Assembly: GCF_002968285.2 (NCBI RefSeq)
Contig: NZ_CP134400.1
Span: 3,410,001 to 3,474,000, forward strand
Source: Mycobacterium sp. ITM-2016-00318
GTDB lineage: Bacteria; Actinomycetota; Actinomycetes; Mycobacteriales; Mycobacteriaceae
Direction of reading: 5' to 3'
DNA: 64,000 nt
Part shown: positions 34,174 to 43,701 of the stretch, piece after piece
Layout: each line of letters opens with the position of its first letter
Numbering within the stretch: the stretch's first letter is position 1
Program-made: the position numbers and the translations under genes
Notes under the pieces: generated by a model
Database searches by the model: none
What the model was told of the DNA's origin: nothing
The model's input: only the letters and a program-made list of their open reading frames with translations

Positions 34174-34674
34174 ATGAAAAGCCGCCGTGCAGCAAATGCC
34201 ACGTCGACCATCGCATTCCTTGTTGCGCTGGCACTGCCGATGCCAGCCGGGTTCAGCTACAAGGCGGCAGCCGAAACCAATACAACCCTAGGTTTCTTCA
34301 CCCACGACACCCAGCAAACGAGTTTGGACCTCGGTCCTGCGGGGCCAAGCCCAGGAGACCAGCTCGTCTTCTCGGGCGAGGTGTTCAACGAGCCGGGAGG
34401 AATCAGACTCGGCCGACTTGCAGGCCAAGTCACCACGTTGAGTGGAGACCTCACCGCAGGCGAGGTCTTGTTCGCCTGCACCTTTGTACTCGATGGCGGG
34501 CAGATCGCAATACAAGTCTTGGCCGACAGTGCTGCTCTGCTGGGTCGAGGCGAGACTCTCCCCCTGTTAATCCTGGGCGGCACAGGAATCTATACGGGTG
34601 CCCGCGGCGATGGCACCATCCAGGTGCCCAATCAAACCGATGCGAACTTCGTTCTGAATGTAGTCAGCCCATAA
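34174..34674 (+). CDS. secreted allene-oxide-cyclase-like / dirigent-like beta-barrel protein
   Basis: 166 residues with a signal peptide (basic start, STIAFLVALALPMPAGFSY, likely cleavage near AAA-ET). The mature domain resembles the allene oxide cyclase/dirigent barrel fold found in some actinobacterial secreted proteins: GDQLVFSGEVFN, VLFACTFVLDGGQI, and the conserved late segment ILGGTGIYTGARGDGTIQV followed by ANFVLNVV. Such barrels bind hydrophobic ligands or steer radical coupling; there is no direct evidence of activity. GGGGGAGGG precedes the ATG by a few bases, a strong ribosome site. Single gene. Confidence 0.75.
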   Translation: MKSRRAANATSTIAFLVALALPMPAGFSYKAAAETNTTLGFFTHDTQQTSLDLGPAGPSPGDQLVFSGEVFNEPGGIRLGRLAGQVTTLSGDLTAGEVLFACTFVLDGGQIAIQVLADSAALLGRGETLPLLILGGTGIYTGARGDGTIQVPNQTDANFVLNVVSP

Positions 34675-34983
34675 TGACGCTTCGGTACTTCGGTACAACG
34701 CGGGTGCGCGAGGAGATTAGGGACCGCCTGGACACTGGCTGATCTGCACGGCCCGGCCACCCGAGGTCCTCTAAAAGCTCGAACGGTGCACTTAAGTCTT
34801 TGATCTGGCGCAGGCCGCGACGGTACTGCGGCGAAGCAAGGGTGTAGTAGTCGCACATTCCTTGGCTCGAATGAAGCGACACCCTTGGACTCCTGTAGAC
34901 CAGGCGCCTGCGTCAGATAGCACGTGTATAGCACGCGGGGGTTGGCGAGAATCTCAAAGGGAGCTGACCTGCCGTTAGACCTG
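34675..34983. other. 309-bp intergenic region before tRNA-Asn
   Basis: A 72-codon minus-strand frame (34664-34882, MSLHSSQGMCDYYTLASPQY...) is present but overlaps the end of the previous gene and has no recognisable domain or ribosome site, so it is not called. Nothing else is evident. Confidence 0.4.
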
Positions 34984-35056
<73 letters not shown>

Positions 35057-35202
35057 TTGCCCGGCCCGCCGGTTCCTCCGCGGACCGAGGGTTGACTTTA
35101 GCCTACGGTCGGGCAGGCCCGCCAATGGTCTCCCGGCCCGGCGGGCACCCCCATCCGTGAGGCAGGATGGAGCCTGTCGCACCATCGTCTGGGAGGGGCC
35201 CT

Positions 35203-35460
35203 GTGTTCGGGTATGTCGCCGTATTGGCCGTCGGCTATGTGTTGGGTACGAAGGCGGGCCGGCGCCGATATGAGCAGATCGCGGGTACTTATCGCGCTGT
35301 CACCGAAAGCCCGGCGGCCAAGGCCGTGATCACGGCGGGTCGCCGCAAGATAGCCGATCGGGTCTCACCCGATCCGGAGATGGTGACGCTGACGCAGATC
35401 GATACCGAAACCGACGTACTGAGGCCGCAGCCTGCGCCGACGGCCGACAGGCGTCGCTAG
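35203..35460 (+). CDS. small single-helix membrane protein
   Basis: 85 residues. A hydrophobic segment at the very N-terminus (FGYVAVLAVGYVLGTKAGRR) is followed by RYEQIAGTYRAVTESPAAKA and a polar tail. The layout, and the VGYVLGTKAGR(E/R)RYEQ segment, recur in short conserved actinobacterial membrane proteins of unknown function. GTG at 35203 is chosen because GGGAGGGG precedes it by about 7 nt and the hydrophobic stretch then starts at once; an ATG 12 codons earlier is possible. Its stop overlaps the stop of the convergent next gene by about three bases. Confidence 0.65.
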   Translation: MFGYVAVLAVGYVLGTKAGRRRYEQIAGTYRAVTESPAAKAVITAGRRKIADRVSPDPEMVTLTQIDTETDVLRPQPAPTADRRR

Positions 35461-35741
35461 CGGAGGGGGCCGGTGTACGTCTGACCCGGCAGCAGCCCCC
35501 GGTTCTGGTAGTTGTTGGGCCCGTAGATGCCCCACGGCGTGCCGCCGCTGGTCGTGCCATTGGAGTAGGACAGGCACTTGCCGTCCTCCTGGTTCCCGAA
35601 CCAGGCCAGGCATTCGCCCGGATATGCCTGGTAGGTCTGAGGCTCGGAGGCCGAGATCGCGGTCGCGGCGATGACCGGCGCAGCCGCGGCAGCCGCGAAT
35701 GCACTGAGGGCGATCACCCGACGAGTCTTCTTCGAAGCCAC
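35457..35741 (-). CDS. small secreted mycobacterial protein
   Basis: About 94 residues: a signal peptide (ASKKTRRVIALSAFAAAAAA, then PVIAATAISASEP) and a mature part of ~60 residues with two Cys (PGECLAWFGNQEDGKCLSYS) followed by GGTPWGIYGPNNYQNRGLLP. It resembles short exported proteins of unknown function found in mycobacteria; I cannot name a characterised member. GTG at 35741 is preferred because AAAGG lies eight bases upstream; GTG at 35756 is the alternative. Located just downstream of dnaG on the same strand. Confidence 0.6.
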   Translation of the reverse strand: MASKKTRRVIALSAFAAAAAAPVIAATAISASEPQTYQAYPGECLAWFGNQEDGKCLSYSNGTTSGGTPWGIYGPNNYQNRGLLPGQTYTGPLR

Positions 35742-35798
35742 CGAATTGCCTTTCACCAGAGGTCTTAAGGTGTCTACACCATATCTTGTGGCCGCTGA

Positions 35799-37697
35799 TC
35801 ACGCAGTAAGGTCGTCGCCACTGGCCTGTTCCAGCAGGCTGCGGCGATAGGCCTCCATTGCGACCAGGTCGCCGAACAGCGCGTGGTACTCGTCGCCCTG
35901 CTCCACCGGCGACATCCGCTGAAGCCTGGATTTCACCTCTGCGATCCGGCGGCCGACGGCCACTTCCTGCAGTCGCGCGAGCACTCCACCGATGTAGCGC
36001 GGCAGCCTCTCGTCGTCCTCGACCCTTATCGACTCCACGCCGAGCTCGGTGACGAGGCTCGCAGCGGCATCCGATCCCGTGTGCTGGCGGACCGCCTCGA
36101 TCCACTCGGCTCCCTTGGCGCCCGCGGTGGTGCCGCCCGCAGCGGTGATGGCGGCCCGCACCGCGGCGTATCCCGGGTGCGTGAAAGTCTCGACCGACAG
36201 AGCGTCGAACACCGGTCCGGCGATTGCGGCGTACTGCAGTGCGGACTTCAACGCCTCCCGCTGCGGCCACAGCGTCGGATCCCGCGGGTCGGGCCGGGCG
36301 ACGGCAGCAGCGGCAGACTTGGCGGGTCGACCGGCCCTGCTGGCTTGCGCAGACGCCTGCCTGCCGCCCTTGGCTTGGTCGCGGACCCTGCCCACCACCT
36401 GGGCCACGTCGTCCCAGCCGACCCAGCCGGCCAGCTGGCGGGCGTACTCGTCGCGCAGCGTCGGGTCTTTGATCTGCGCCACCATCGGCACGCAGCGCCG
36501 CAGCGCGGACACCCTGCCGTCGGCGTTCTCGAGGTCGTGGTCGGCAAGGGCGGTCCGAATTGCGAACTCGAACAACGGAGTTCGCCGTGCCACCAGGTCG
36601 CGCAGGGCGCCGTCACCGAATTTCAGACGCAGGTCGCACGGGTCCATGCCGTCGGAGGCGACGGCGACGAACGACTGGCCCGCCAGGTTCTGCTCGCCGT
36701 CGAGCGCCTTGACAGCCGCCGCCCGCCCTGCCGCGTCGCCGTCGAACACGTAGATGAGCTCGCCGCGAAAGAAATTGTCGTCCATCATGAGTCGGCGCAG
36801 CATCGCGAGGTGCTCGTCGCCGAACGCGGTTCCGCAGGAGGCCACCGCGGTGGTCACCCCCGCCAGATGCATCGCCATCACGTCGGTGTAGCCCTCGACG
36901 ACGACGGCTTGGTGGCCCTTGGCGATATCCCGTTTGGCATGATCGAGGCCGAAGAGCACCGACGACTTCTTGTACAGCACGGTCTCGGGTGTGTTGACGT
37001 ATTTCGCCTGGTTCTGGTCGTCTTCAAAAAGCCTACGGGCGCCGAACCCGATGACCTCGCCGCTGGACACCCGGATGGGCCACAGCAGCCTGCGATGGAA
37101 GCGGTCCATCGGGCCACGCTTGCCCTCCCGCGACAGCCCGGCGGCCTCGAGCTCTTTGAACTCGAAGCCCTTGCGCAGCAGGTGTTTCGTCAACGTGTCC
37201 CAACCCGACGGGGCGAATCCACAGCCGAAATGAGCCGCGGCCTGCGCGTCGAAGTTGCGGTCGAGCAGATACTGACGCGCGGGCGCGGCCTCGTCAGACT
37301 TCAACGTTTCCGCGTAGAACTCCTGGGCGGCGGCGTTGGCCGCGAGCAACCGGCTGCGGCTTCCCCGGTCGCGCTGCACGCTGGTCGCGGCTCCGGTATA
37401 GGTGACGGTGTAGCCGACGCGATCGGCGAGCAGTTCGACCGCCTCGACGAAGTTCACGTGCTCGATCTTCTGCATGAACGCGTAAACATCGCCACCCTCG
37501 CCGCAGCCGAAGCAGTGGAAGTGGCCGTGGTTGGGCCGAACGTGGAAGGACGGCGACTTCTCGTCGTGGAACGGGCACAGTCCCTTCAGCGAGTCGGCCC
37601 CCGCGCGCCGCAGCTGAACATAGTCGCCGACCAAGTCTTCGATCCGCACGCGTTCACGAATGGCTGCGATATCGCGATCAGGGATACGGCCGGCCAC
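35799..37697 (-). CDS. dnaG: DNA primase
   Basis: 632 residues (M. tuberculosis DnaG about 639). N-terminal CHC2 zinc-binding domain: CPFHDEKSPSFHVRPNHGHF followed by HCFGCGEGGD. The catalytic TOPRIM core has VVVEGYTDVMAMHLAGV and YVFDGDAAGRAAAVKAL. The C-terminal ~180 residues form the helicase-interacting domain. It makes RNA primers for lagging-strand synthesis. The start MAGRIPDRDIAAIRERV is canonical. The gene begins 4 bp after the dgt stop, so dgt-dnaG form an operon, as in other mycobacteria. Confidence 0.98.
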   Translation of the reverse strand: MAGRIPDRDIAAIRERVRIEDLVGDYVQLRRAGADSLKGLCPFHDEKSPSFHVRPNHGHFHCFGCGEGGDVYAFMQKIEHVNFVEAVELLADRVGYTVTYTGAATSVQRDRGSRSRLLAANAAAQEFYAETLKSDEAAPARQYLLDRNFDAQAAAHFGCGFAPSGWDTLTKHLLRKGFEFKELEAAGLSREGKRGPMDRFHRRLLWPIRVSSGEVIGFGARRLFEDDQNQAKYVNTPETVLYKKSSVLFGLDHAKRDIAKGHQAVVVEGYTDVMAMHLAGVTTAVASCGTAFGDEHLAMLRRLMMDDNFFRGELIYVFDGDAAGRAAAVKALDGEQNLAGQSFVAVASDGMDPCDLRLKFGDGALRDLVARRTPLFEFAIRTALADHDLENADGRVSALRRCVPMVAQIKDPTLRDEYARQLAGWVGWDDVAQVVGRVRDQAKGGRQASAQASRAGRPAKSAAAAVARPDPRDPTLWPQREALKSALQYAAIAGPVFDALSVETFTHPGYAAVRAAITAAGGTTAGAKGAEWIEAVRQHTGSDAAASLVTELGVESIRVEDDERLPRYIGGVLARLQEVAVGRRIAEVKSRLQRMSPVEQGDEYHALFGDLVAMEAYRRSLLEQASGDDLTA

Positions 37698-37701
37698 CGA
37701 A

Positions 37702-38958
37702 TCAGTCTAGAGCCGGTTCCAGGCGCTCCAATCGGCCTTCGGTGAACGATGCAATCTGGTCGATGACCACGCGTAGCCGGCCGCCGTCATCGGCGGCCGC
37801 GTTGAACGCTGGCACGAAGATCGGATCGAGCGAGGCCGGCGCACCCGCCAACAACCAGTCGGCCACGCGGCGGATCCGCTCGCGCTGGCGGGCCTGGAGT
37901 TCCAGATGCCGCGGATCAGACATGATGAACTGCAGCGCGAGCACCTTCAGCACCGATACCTCGGCGCGAACAAGTTCGGGTACACGCAGGTCGACGGCGT
38001 ATCGAACGAGCGGGCCCGGCCCTGCCTCCGCCCTGGTCGCGGCGATCGCCGCGGATGCGAACCGTCCGACCAGCTCGCTGGTCAGCTTCTTCAACTCGAC
38101 GGAAGCGGCCAGTGTCGCGTCGTATTTGCCGACCGCGGCGACCACCGGCAGCTCGGAGAGCCGCACGGCCGCGTACACCAGATCGTCGGCGGACAGGCCG
38201 CCGCCCATTCCGTGGGACTCCCCCAGCCGTCCCAGTTCGGCAGCCGCGTCGTCGTCGGCAAGGACCCGCATGTCGATCCGGCCCGACACCACTCCGTCCT
38301 CGACGTCGTGCACCGAGTAGGCGACGTCGTCGGCCCAGTCCATCACCTGGGCCTCCAGGCAGGGACGGGAGTCCGGCGCGGCGTCCCTCATCCAGTCCGC
38401 TGCGGCCATGTCGTCGCGATAGAAACCGAACTTGCTGCGCTGCGGACTCCGCTGCCACGGGTACTTGGTGACGGCGTCCAGCGCCGCACGGGTCAGGTTC
38501 AGCCCGGCGCTGTGGTCTTGCGGGTCAAGCACTTTCGGCTCGAGGCGCGTCAGGATGCGGAAGTTCTGGGCATTGCCCTCGAAGCCGCCGTACGCATCGG
38601 AGATCTCGTTCAGCGCTCGCTCGCCGTTGTGTCCGTACGGCGGATGGCCGATGTCGTGGGCCAGCCCGGCCATATCGACGAGGTCGGGGTCGCAGCCGAG
38701 CCCGATCGCCATCCCCCGGCCTATCTGTGCGACCTCGAGCGAATGGGTCAGCCGGGTGCGCGGGGTGTCGTTCAGCCGCGGGCCGACCACCTGCGTCTTG
38801 TCAGCCAGTCGCCGCAACGCCGCGCAGTGCAGCACCCTGGCCCTGTCACGGGCGAAATCGGTGCGGTGTTCGGAGTCCGTCCCCGGCAACGCGGCAATCT
38901 TCGGCGATTCGACCACCAGGCGCTGCCGGTCGAATTCGTCGTACGCGTCTTTGATCAT
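37702..38958 (-). CDS. dgt: deoxyguanosinetriphosphate triphosphohydrolase-like protein
   Basis: About 418 residues of the HD-domain dNTP triphosphohydrolase family. Metal ligands are seen as H in [15 protein letters not shown], the HD pair in [18 protein letters not shown], and a later Asp in [18 protein letters not shown]. Family members remove triphosphate from dNTPs, limiting dNTP pools; substrate preference in mycobacteria is broad. Start at ATG 38958 (or GTG 38964). Tightly linked to dnaG (4 bp), and divergent from the TPM-domain gene with 78 bp between. Confidence 0.95.
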   Translation of the reverse strand: MIKDAYDEFDRQRLVVESPKIAALPGTDSEHRTDFARDRARVLHCAALRRLADKTQVVGPRLNDTPRTRLTHSLEVAQIGRGMAIGLGCDPDLVDMAGLAHDIGHPPYGHNGERALNEISDAYGGFEGNAQNFRILTRLEPKVLDPQDHSAGLNLTRAALDAVTKYPWQRSPQRSKFGFYRDDMAAADWMRDAAPDSRPCLEAQVMDWADDVAYSVHDVEDGVVSGRIDMRVLADDDAAAELGRLGESHGMGGGLSADDLVYAAVRLSELPVVAAVGKYDATLAASVELKKLTSELVGRFASAAIAATRAEAGPGPLVRYAVDLRVPELVRAEVSVLKVLALQFIMSDPRHLELQARQRERIRRVADWLLAGAPASLDPIFVPAFNAAADDGGRLRVVIDQIASFTEGRLERLEPALD

Positions 38959-39036
38959 GGCCACCGACGCATAGTCTGCCAGGAGTCTTGGCCGGTACCG
39001 GACGTCTCGGTGTGGGCGCGCACTACATTGGCGATC

Positions 39037-41019
39037 ATGCGCATCGCCCGCTTGCTCAGCCTGATCCTCGCGATTCTGGCCACCGGTGTGCTGTTGGCAC
39101 CGACCGCAGGCAGCACGCCACCGTTCCGGTTGCCCGGCTACGTCACCGACCAGGCTGGTGTCCTAAACGGCGCCGACCGCAGCAACGTCACGTCGGCGAT
39201 CGACTCGCTGTATTCGAGTCGCAAGACCCGATTGTGGGTGGTTTACGTCGACTCGTTTTCCGGCCAGAGCGCCGAAACGTGGGCACGCAACACAATGAGG
39301 GCGAGCGATCTGGGTGATTTCGACGCACTGCTGGCGGTGGCAACCGTCGATCGGGCGTATGCCTTTCTAGTTCCCGAAAGCGCCACCGAACTGAGTTCCA
39401 GCAGGCTGGATAATGTGCGACGCAACGGGATTGAGCCAGCACTCGGCCAAACCGATTGGGCCGGCGCCGCGGTGGCAGCGGCTAGCGGGCTCGACGAGTC
39501 GCCCGGCAGCATTTCGTGGGTCGGTTTGCTCGTGGCACTCGCGGTGATCGGGCTGGCGCTCGCTTTACTGCTGCTGTGGCGGCGGCGACGCCGTCGCAAG
39601 CGTCGAGAAGCCGAGTTCGCCGCAGCGCGCCGGGTCGACCCCACAGACCCGCAGGCATTGGCTGCGGTTTCCGTCGATGCGCTCGACGACATGTCCAAAG
39701 CAATGGTCGTCGAAGTCGACAACGCCCTGCGCACCAGCGAGCATGAACTGGACCTTGCCCTCGGCGAGTTCGGTGAGAAAGAGACCGAGCCGTTCGTGCG
39801 TGCGGTGAACAACGCGAAAATCACCTTGGCGCAGGCGTTCAATGTGCGCCAGCAGCTCGACGACGCCATCCCTGAGACGCCGGCTCAGCGGCGGGATCTG
39901 TTAACTCGAGTCGTGGTCGCCGCCGCCAAAGCCGACCGGGAGCTGGACGCCCGCAGCGAGGCGTTCGCGAAACTGCGGGATCTGGTTATCAATGCGCCGA
40001 CACGGCTGGACGCGCTGACGCAACAGGTCGTCGACATCACCGCCCGGCTTGGCCCGTCAGAGCAGAAGCTCACGGCGCTGCACAGTGAATTCGATGACAC
40101 CGCATTGACTTCCGTCAGTGGAAACGTGGACGCGGCGAAGGAACTACTGGGCTTCGCCGACCAAAACATCACCCGCGGCCGGGAACTGGCCGACCGGCCG
40201 ATGGCGGGCCGCCAGACCGAACTGGTCGAGTGCGTTCGAGCGGCCGAGGCCTCTCTCGCTCAGGCCCGCTCGCTGCTCGATGCCGTGGACAGTGCGGCCA
40301 GCGACATCCGGCGGGCGGCCGCCACCTTGCCCGCCGCAATCGAGGACATTCAGAACGGAATCAAGCAGGCCGGTGTCCTCTTGCACCAAGGGTCGACGCC
40401 GCAGGCAGCGCAACTGGCCCAGGCGCGTGACGCCGCGGCGGCGGCGGTGGCCACCGCCCAGCGCAACGGATCTCAAGATCCGCTGGGGTCGTTCACCCAA
40501 CTGACCAAGGCCGACGCGGATCTGGACCGGCTGCTGGCCGACGTGGAACAGAAACGTGAGGCGGCCGAACGGCTGACCCGGGCGCTCGACGAGGCGTTGT
40601 TCACAGCACGGTCGCGGGTGCGTTCGGTGTCCGATTTCATCGACACCCGGCGGGGCATCGTCGGTCCGGAGGCGCGTACGCGTCTTGCCGAGGCCGTCCG
40701 GCACATCGGCGCCGCAGATGCCAAGCGGTCGACCGATCCGGTCGAGGCCATCGCGCACGCCAATGGCGCGTCGATGCTGGCAGCACAGGCCCAGTCGTTG
40801 GCCAGCGCCGACGTGCAGAACGCGCAACGTTCGTACATGGGTCCCTATGGCGGCGGAGGCGGCGGCGGCAATATGGGTGCCATCCTCGGAGGCATCCTGA
40901 TCGGCAACGTCCTGAGCGGCGGCTTCGGCGGCGGTTTCGGCGGCGGCGGTTTCAGCACCGGCTCGTTCGGCGGCTCCGGCGGAGGCGGCGGCATGTTGGG
41001 AGGCGGCGGCCGCTTCTAG
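39037..41019 (+). CDS. TPM-domain membrane protein with coiled-coil and Gly-rich tail (Rv2345-like)
   Basis: 660 residues, the same length I recall for Rv2345. Signal/anchor at the N-terminus ([20 protein letters not shown]), a TPM (TLP18.3/Psb32/MOLO-1) domain at ~30-160 ([33 protein letters not shown]), a membrane helix (~165-190, [20 protein letters not shown]), Arg-rich stop-transfer, a long helical/coiled cytoplasmic region (~200-590) and a Gly/Phe-rich C-terminus (~610-660). TPM domains have been linked to phosphatase or assembly roles in photosystem and membrane complexes; here the function is unknown. The ATG at 39037 precedes the signal sequence directly. Confidence 0.9.
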   Translation: MRIARLLSLILAILATGVLLAPTAGSTPPFRLPGYVTDQAGVLNGADRSNVTSAIDSLYSSRKTRLWVVYVDSFSGQSAETWARNTMRASDLGDFDALLAVATVDRAYAFLVPESATELSSSRLDNVRRNGIEPALGQTDWAGAAVAAASGLDESPGSISWVGLLVALAVIGLALALLLLWRRRRRRKRREAEFAAARRVDPTDPQALAAVSVDALDDMSKAMVVEVDNALRTSEHELDLALGEFGEKETEPFVRAVNNAKITLAQAFNVRQQLDDAIPETPAQRRDLLTRVVVAAAKADRELDARSEAFAKLRDLVINAPTRLDALTQQVVDITARLGPSEQKLTALHSEFDDTALTSVSGNVDAAKELLGFADQNITRGRELADRPMAGRQTELVECVRAAEASLAQARSLLDAVDSAASDIRRAAATLPAAIEDIQNGIKQAGVLLHQGSTPQAAQLAQARDAAAAAVATAQRNGSQDPLGSFTQLTKADADLDRLLADVEQKREAAERLTRALDEALFTARSRVRSVSDFIDTRRGIVGPEARTRLAEAVRHIGAADAKRSTDPVEAIAHANGASMLAAQAQSLASADVQNAQRSYMGPYGGGGGGGNMGAILGGILIGNVLSGGFGGGFGGGGFSTGSFGGSGGGGGMLGGGGRF

Positions 41020-41038
41020 GATCGATCGCGGTGCTTCG

Positions 41039-42490
41039 TCAGCTGCCTTTGAGCCGCACAGCCAGGTAGTCGCTCACGGCGTCGAGCGCGATGCGCTCCT
41101 GCGACATCGCATCGCGTTCGCGGATGGTGACGGCGTGGTCGTCGAGCGTGTCGAAGTCGACCGTCACGCAGAACGGCGTGCCGATCTCGTCCTGACGCCG
41201 ATACCGTCGCCCGATCGCGCCTGCGTCGTCGAACTCGACGTTCCACGACCTGCGCAGCTCGGCGGCCAGAACGCGGGCCTTGGGCGACAGGTCCTCATTC
41301 CGCGACAGCGGCAGCACCGCCGCCTTGACCGGGGCAAGCCGCGGGTCGAGGCGCAGCACGGTGCGCTTGTCCACCCCGCCTTTGGCGTTGGGTGCCTCGT
41401 CCTCGGAGTACGCGTCGACGAGGAATGCCATGAACGACCGCGTCAGGCCCGCCGCCGGCTCGATGACGTATGGCACGTATCGGGTGTCGCTGGCCTGGTC
41501 GTAGAACGACAAATCGACGCCGGAATGCTCTGAATGCGTTGACAAGTCGAAATTGGTCCGGTTGGCGACACCCTCGAGCTCACCCCACGGATTGCCCTGG
41601 AAGCCGAACTTGTACTCGATGTCGACCGTGCGGTCCGAGTAGTGCGACAGCTTCTCCTTGGGATGCTCGAAGAGCCGCAGGTTGTCGCGGGTGATTCCGA
41701 GGTCGACGTACCACTCGAGACGCGTGTCGATCCAGTACTGATGCCATTCCGGCGCCGAATCGGGTTCGACGAAGAATTCCATCTCCATCTGCTCGAACTC
41801 GCGAGTGCGGAAGATGAAGTTGCCCGGCGTGATCTCGTTGCGAAAGCTCTTGCCGATCTGGCCGATACCGAACGGCGGCTTCCTGCGGGACGTCGTGACG
41901 ACGTTGGCGAAGTTGACGAAGATGCCCTGCGCGGTCTCCGGCCGCAGATAGTGCAGGCCGTCCTCGGTCTCGATCGGGCCGAGGTAGGTCTTGAGCATCA
42001 TGTTGAAGTCGCGCGGTTCGGTCCACTGCCCCTTGGTGCCGCAATCCGGGCACACGATCTCCGACATCGGCACGGAGTCGGGATCGACTGTGACACCGTC
42101 CTTCTTCGCCTGCTTCTCGCTGTACGCCTCCTGCATGTGGTCCTGCCGATGCCGTTTGTGGCAGTTGAGGCACTCCACCAGCGGGTCGTTGAACACCTCG
42201 ACGTGTCCCGAAGCCACCCACACTTCCCGCGGCAGGATGATGGCGCTGTCGAGACCGACGACGTCGTCGCGGCTGGTGACCACGGACCGCCACCACTGGC
42301 GCTTGATGTTCTCCTTGAGCTCGACGCCCAAAGGGCCGTAGTCCCAAGCGGACTTGGTGCCGCCATAGATTTCGCCGGACTGGTAGACCAGACCACGGCG
42401 CTTGGCCAGGTTCGCAACGGTGTCGATGATGGACGCCACGGGTGCCAAGCCTAACGATGACCCGAGCGGGTCTTCCGACGCCGTTGACAT
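41039..42490 (-). CDS. glyS: glycyl-tRNA synthetase (homodimeric class II type)
   Basis: 483 residues. Typical start region [20 protein letters not shown] followed by [13 protein letters not shown]. Two Cys pairs (ECLNCHKRH and VCPDCGTKG) form an inserted zinc-like site. Class II motif 2 is [20 protein letters not shown], with EMEFFVEP; late motifs include [12 protein letters not shown] and the C-terminal anticodon-binding domain ([31 protein letters not shown]). Charges tRNA-Gly. The ATG used lies inside a 20-bp palindrome (42487-42506), so either translation begins further in (for example near VASIID) or the palindrome overlaps the glyS start. Divergent from smtB. Confidence 0.96.
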   Translation of the reverse strand: MSTASEDPLGSSLGLAPVASIIDTVANLAKRRGLVYQSGEIYGGTKSAWDYGPLGVELKENIKRQWWRSVVTSRDDVVGLDSAIILPREVWVASGHVEVFNDPLVECLNCHKRHRQDHMQEAYSEKQAKKDGVTVDPDSVPMSEIVCPDCGTKGQWTEPRDFNMMLKTYLGPIETEDGLHYLRPETAQGIFVNFANVVTTSRRKPPFGIGQIGKSFRNEITPGNFIFRTREFEQMEMEFFVEPDSAPEWHQYWIDTRLEWYVDLGITRDNLRLFEHPKEKLSHYSDRTVDIEYKFGFQGNPWGELEGVANRTNFDLSTHSEHSGVDLSFYDQASDTRYVPYVIEPAAGLTRSFMAFLVDAYSEDEAPNAKGGVDKRTVLRLDPRLAPVKAAVLPLSRNEDLSPKARVLAAELRRSWNVEFDDAGAIGRRYRRQDEIGTPFCVTVDFDTLDDHAVTIRERDAMSQERIALDAVSDYLAVRLKGS

Positions 42491-42511
42491 GCGTGATCAC
42501 GCATGTATCGT
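42484..42511 (+). promoter_or_regulatory. smtB promoter with perfect palindromic operator
   Basis: ACATGCGTGATCACGCATGT at 42487-42506 is a perfect 20-bp palindrome. TTGACA (42484-42489) and TATCGT (42506-42511) flank it with a 16-bp spacer, so the palindrome occupies the promoter spacer, the usual place for an ArsR/SmtB operator. Transcription would start about 42518, a few bases before the smtB ATG. The site also covers the start of glyS on the other strand. Binding by SmtB (or Zur) is inferred. Confidence 0.65.
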
Positions 42512-42521
42512 GGCCGGCATA

Positions 42522-42911
42522 ATGGAAACGGTTTCCACCTTCGATCGCGCACGCGAGGAACAGAAAAATCCCCGGCAGGTCGACGACCACCACCAGCACA
42601 GCGACTCGCCGCTGCCTGATCTGCCACCCCGCGACGTCCTCGACACCGCAGGCGACCTGCTGCGCGCACTCGCAGCGCCGGTGCGGATCGCGATCGTGCT
42701 GCAATTGCGGGAGTCGTCGCGCTGCGTGCACGAACTCGTCGACGCGCTAGGAGTACCCCAGCCTCTGGTGAGCCAGCATCTGCGCATCCTCAAGGCGGCG
42801 GGCGTGGTCGCGGGCGAGCGCTCCGGCCGGGAAGTGCTCTACCGCCTCGTCGATCACCACCTCGCACACATCGTCGTCGCCGCCGTGACACACGCTGGGG
42901 AGGACGAGTGA
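42522..42911 (+). CDS. smtB: ArsR/SmtB-family metal-sensing repressor
   Basis: 129 residues. After a variable His/Asp-rich N-terminus (VDDHHQHSDSP) comes the winged helix: DTAGDLLRALAAPVRIAIVL, SSRCVHELVDALGVPQPLVS, QHLRILKAAGVVAGERSGRE and VLYRLVDHHLAHIVVAAVTH. The D-H-H-x-x-H arrangement in the last helix is the alpha-5 zinc site of SmtB-type sensors. Very similar to recalled Rv2358, which represses the smtB-zur operon and is released by zinc. Stop overlaps the zur start (GTGA). ATG 42522 is preferred; an in-frame ATG at 42489 would fall inside the palindrome. Confidence 0.93.
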   Translation: METVSTFDRAREEQKNPRQVDDHHQHSDSPLPDLPPRDVLDTAGDLLRALAAPVRIAIVLQLRESSRCVHELVDALGVPQPLVSQHLRILKAAGVVAGERSGREVLYRLVDHHLAHIVVAAVTHAGEDE

Positions 42912-43300
42912 ACGGCGTGCGCGCCACCAAGCAGCGTGCGGCGATATCGGCGCTGCTCGAAAAGCTCGACGACTTCCGCTCCGCCCAGGATCTGCATGAC
43001 GAACTTCGCCGCCGAGGCGAGGGCATCGGGCTGACCACCGTGTACCGCACACTGCAGTCGATGGCCACCGCGGGTCTGGTCGACACGTTGCGCACCGACA
43101 CCGGCGAATCGGTTTACCGGCGCTGCTCCGACCATCACCACCATCATCTGGTGTGCCGGGTGTGCGGTTGCACGGTCGAGGTGCAGGGCGGCCAGGTGGA
43201 GACGTGGGCCGCCGATGTCGCCCGGGAGCACGGCTTCTCCGACGTGAGCCACACCATCGAGATCTTCGGTGTGTGCGGCGGTTGCACGCCGGGTGACTAG
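42908..43300 (+). CDS. zur: zinc uptake regulator (FurB/Zur)
   Basis: 130 residues of the Fur family. The DNA-binding half contains RATKQRAAISALLEKLDDFR, SAQDLHDELRRRGEGIGLTT and VYRTLQSMATAGLVD. The metal/dimer half has YRRCSDHHHHHLVCRVCG and the second Cys pair VCGGC, giving the structural Zn(Cys4) site and His-rich sensory site. In mycobacteria Zur (Rv2359) represses zinc acquisition genes (including ESX-3 and alternative ribosomal protein genes) when zinc is plentiful. Translationally coupled to smtB through a GTGA overlap. Confidence 0.95.
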   Translation: MNGVRATKQRAAISALLEKLDDFRSAQDLHDELRRRGEGIGLTTVYRTLQSMATAGLVDTLRTDTGESVYRRCSDHHHHHLVCRVCGCTVEVQGGQVETWAADVAREHGFSDVSHTIEIFGVCGGCTPGD

Positions 43301-43701
43301 GCACCGGTGTCGCCGACCAATTCCGCGCGCACATCGACGCCCGTGCTGAGCACCATCATGATCAGCGTCCGCAACGCGTCGTCGGTCAGGCCTGCCGCCG
43401 GGAAGTTGTAACGCAGCGTGACGTCGCCGACGCCACCGCCTGCCACCTGCTCCGCCAGCGACACGGTACCCAGCACGGTGTCGTGCGCGAGCTGCGCCAC
43501 CTTCGCGCGAACTTCGTTGTCCAGCTGTAGATCCCACGCCAGAATCTGCGTCAGCGAAATCATCTCGAGGTCGTCGGCGATCGCCACCACCCGCAGCGAG
43601 GCGAACGTGTGGTCGTGGTGAACGGTCAACGCGCCGTCGTCTTCCTCCTCGACCGGCAGCGCACCGTCGAGCGCCATCCGCAGCCGGCCGGCGAGGGACA
43701 T
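43297..43701 (-). CDS. conserved hypothetical protein (Rv2360c-like)
   Basis: 134 residues. ATG at 43701 ([20 protein letters not shown]) overlaps the uppS stop as TGATG, indicating coupling. The product has HDHTFASLRVVAIADDLEMI, AWDLQLDNEVRAKVAQLAHD and DVTLRYNFPAAG segments with mixed alpha/beta character and no membrane segment or signal. The position between zur and uppS matches Rv2360c from memory, of unknown function. It converges with zur, overlapping by about 4 bp at the stop codons. Confidence 0.8.
   Translation of the reverse strand: MSLAGRLRMALDGALPVEEEDDGALTVHHDHTFASLRVVAIADDLEMISLTQILAWDLQLDNEVRAKVAQLAHDTVLGTVSLAEQVAGGGVGDVTLRYNFPAAGLTDDALRTLIMMVLSTGVDVRAELVGDTGA

Noticed and set aside
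34664..34882. 72-codon minus-strand ORF near tRNA-Asn as an integrase remnant
   Set aside because: No tyrosine-recombinase residues recognised, no start signal, and it overlaps the end of the secreted-protein gene.
37906..39036. N-terminal extension of the TPM-domain gene over dgt
   Set aside because: Antisense to dgt; the signal peptide begins at ATG 39037 and gives the recalled family length of 660 residues.
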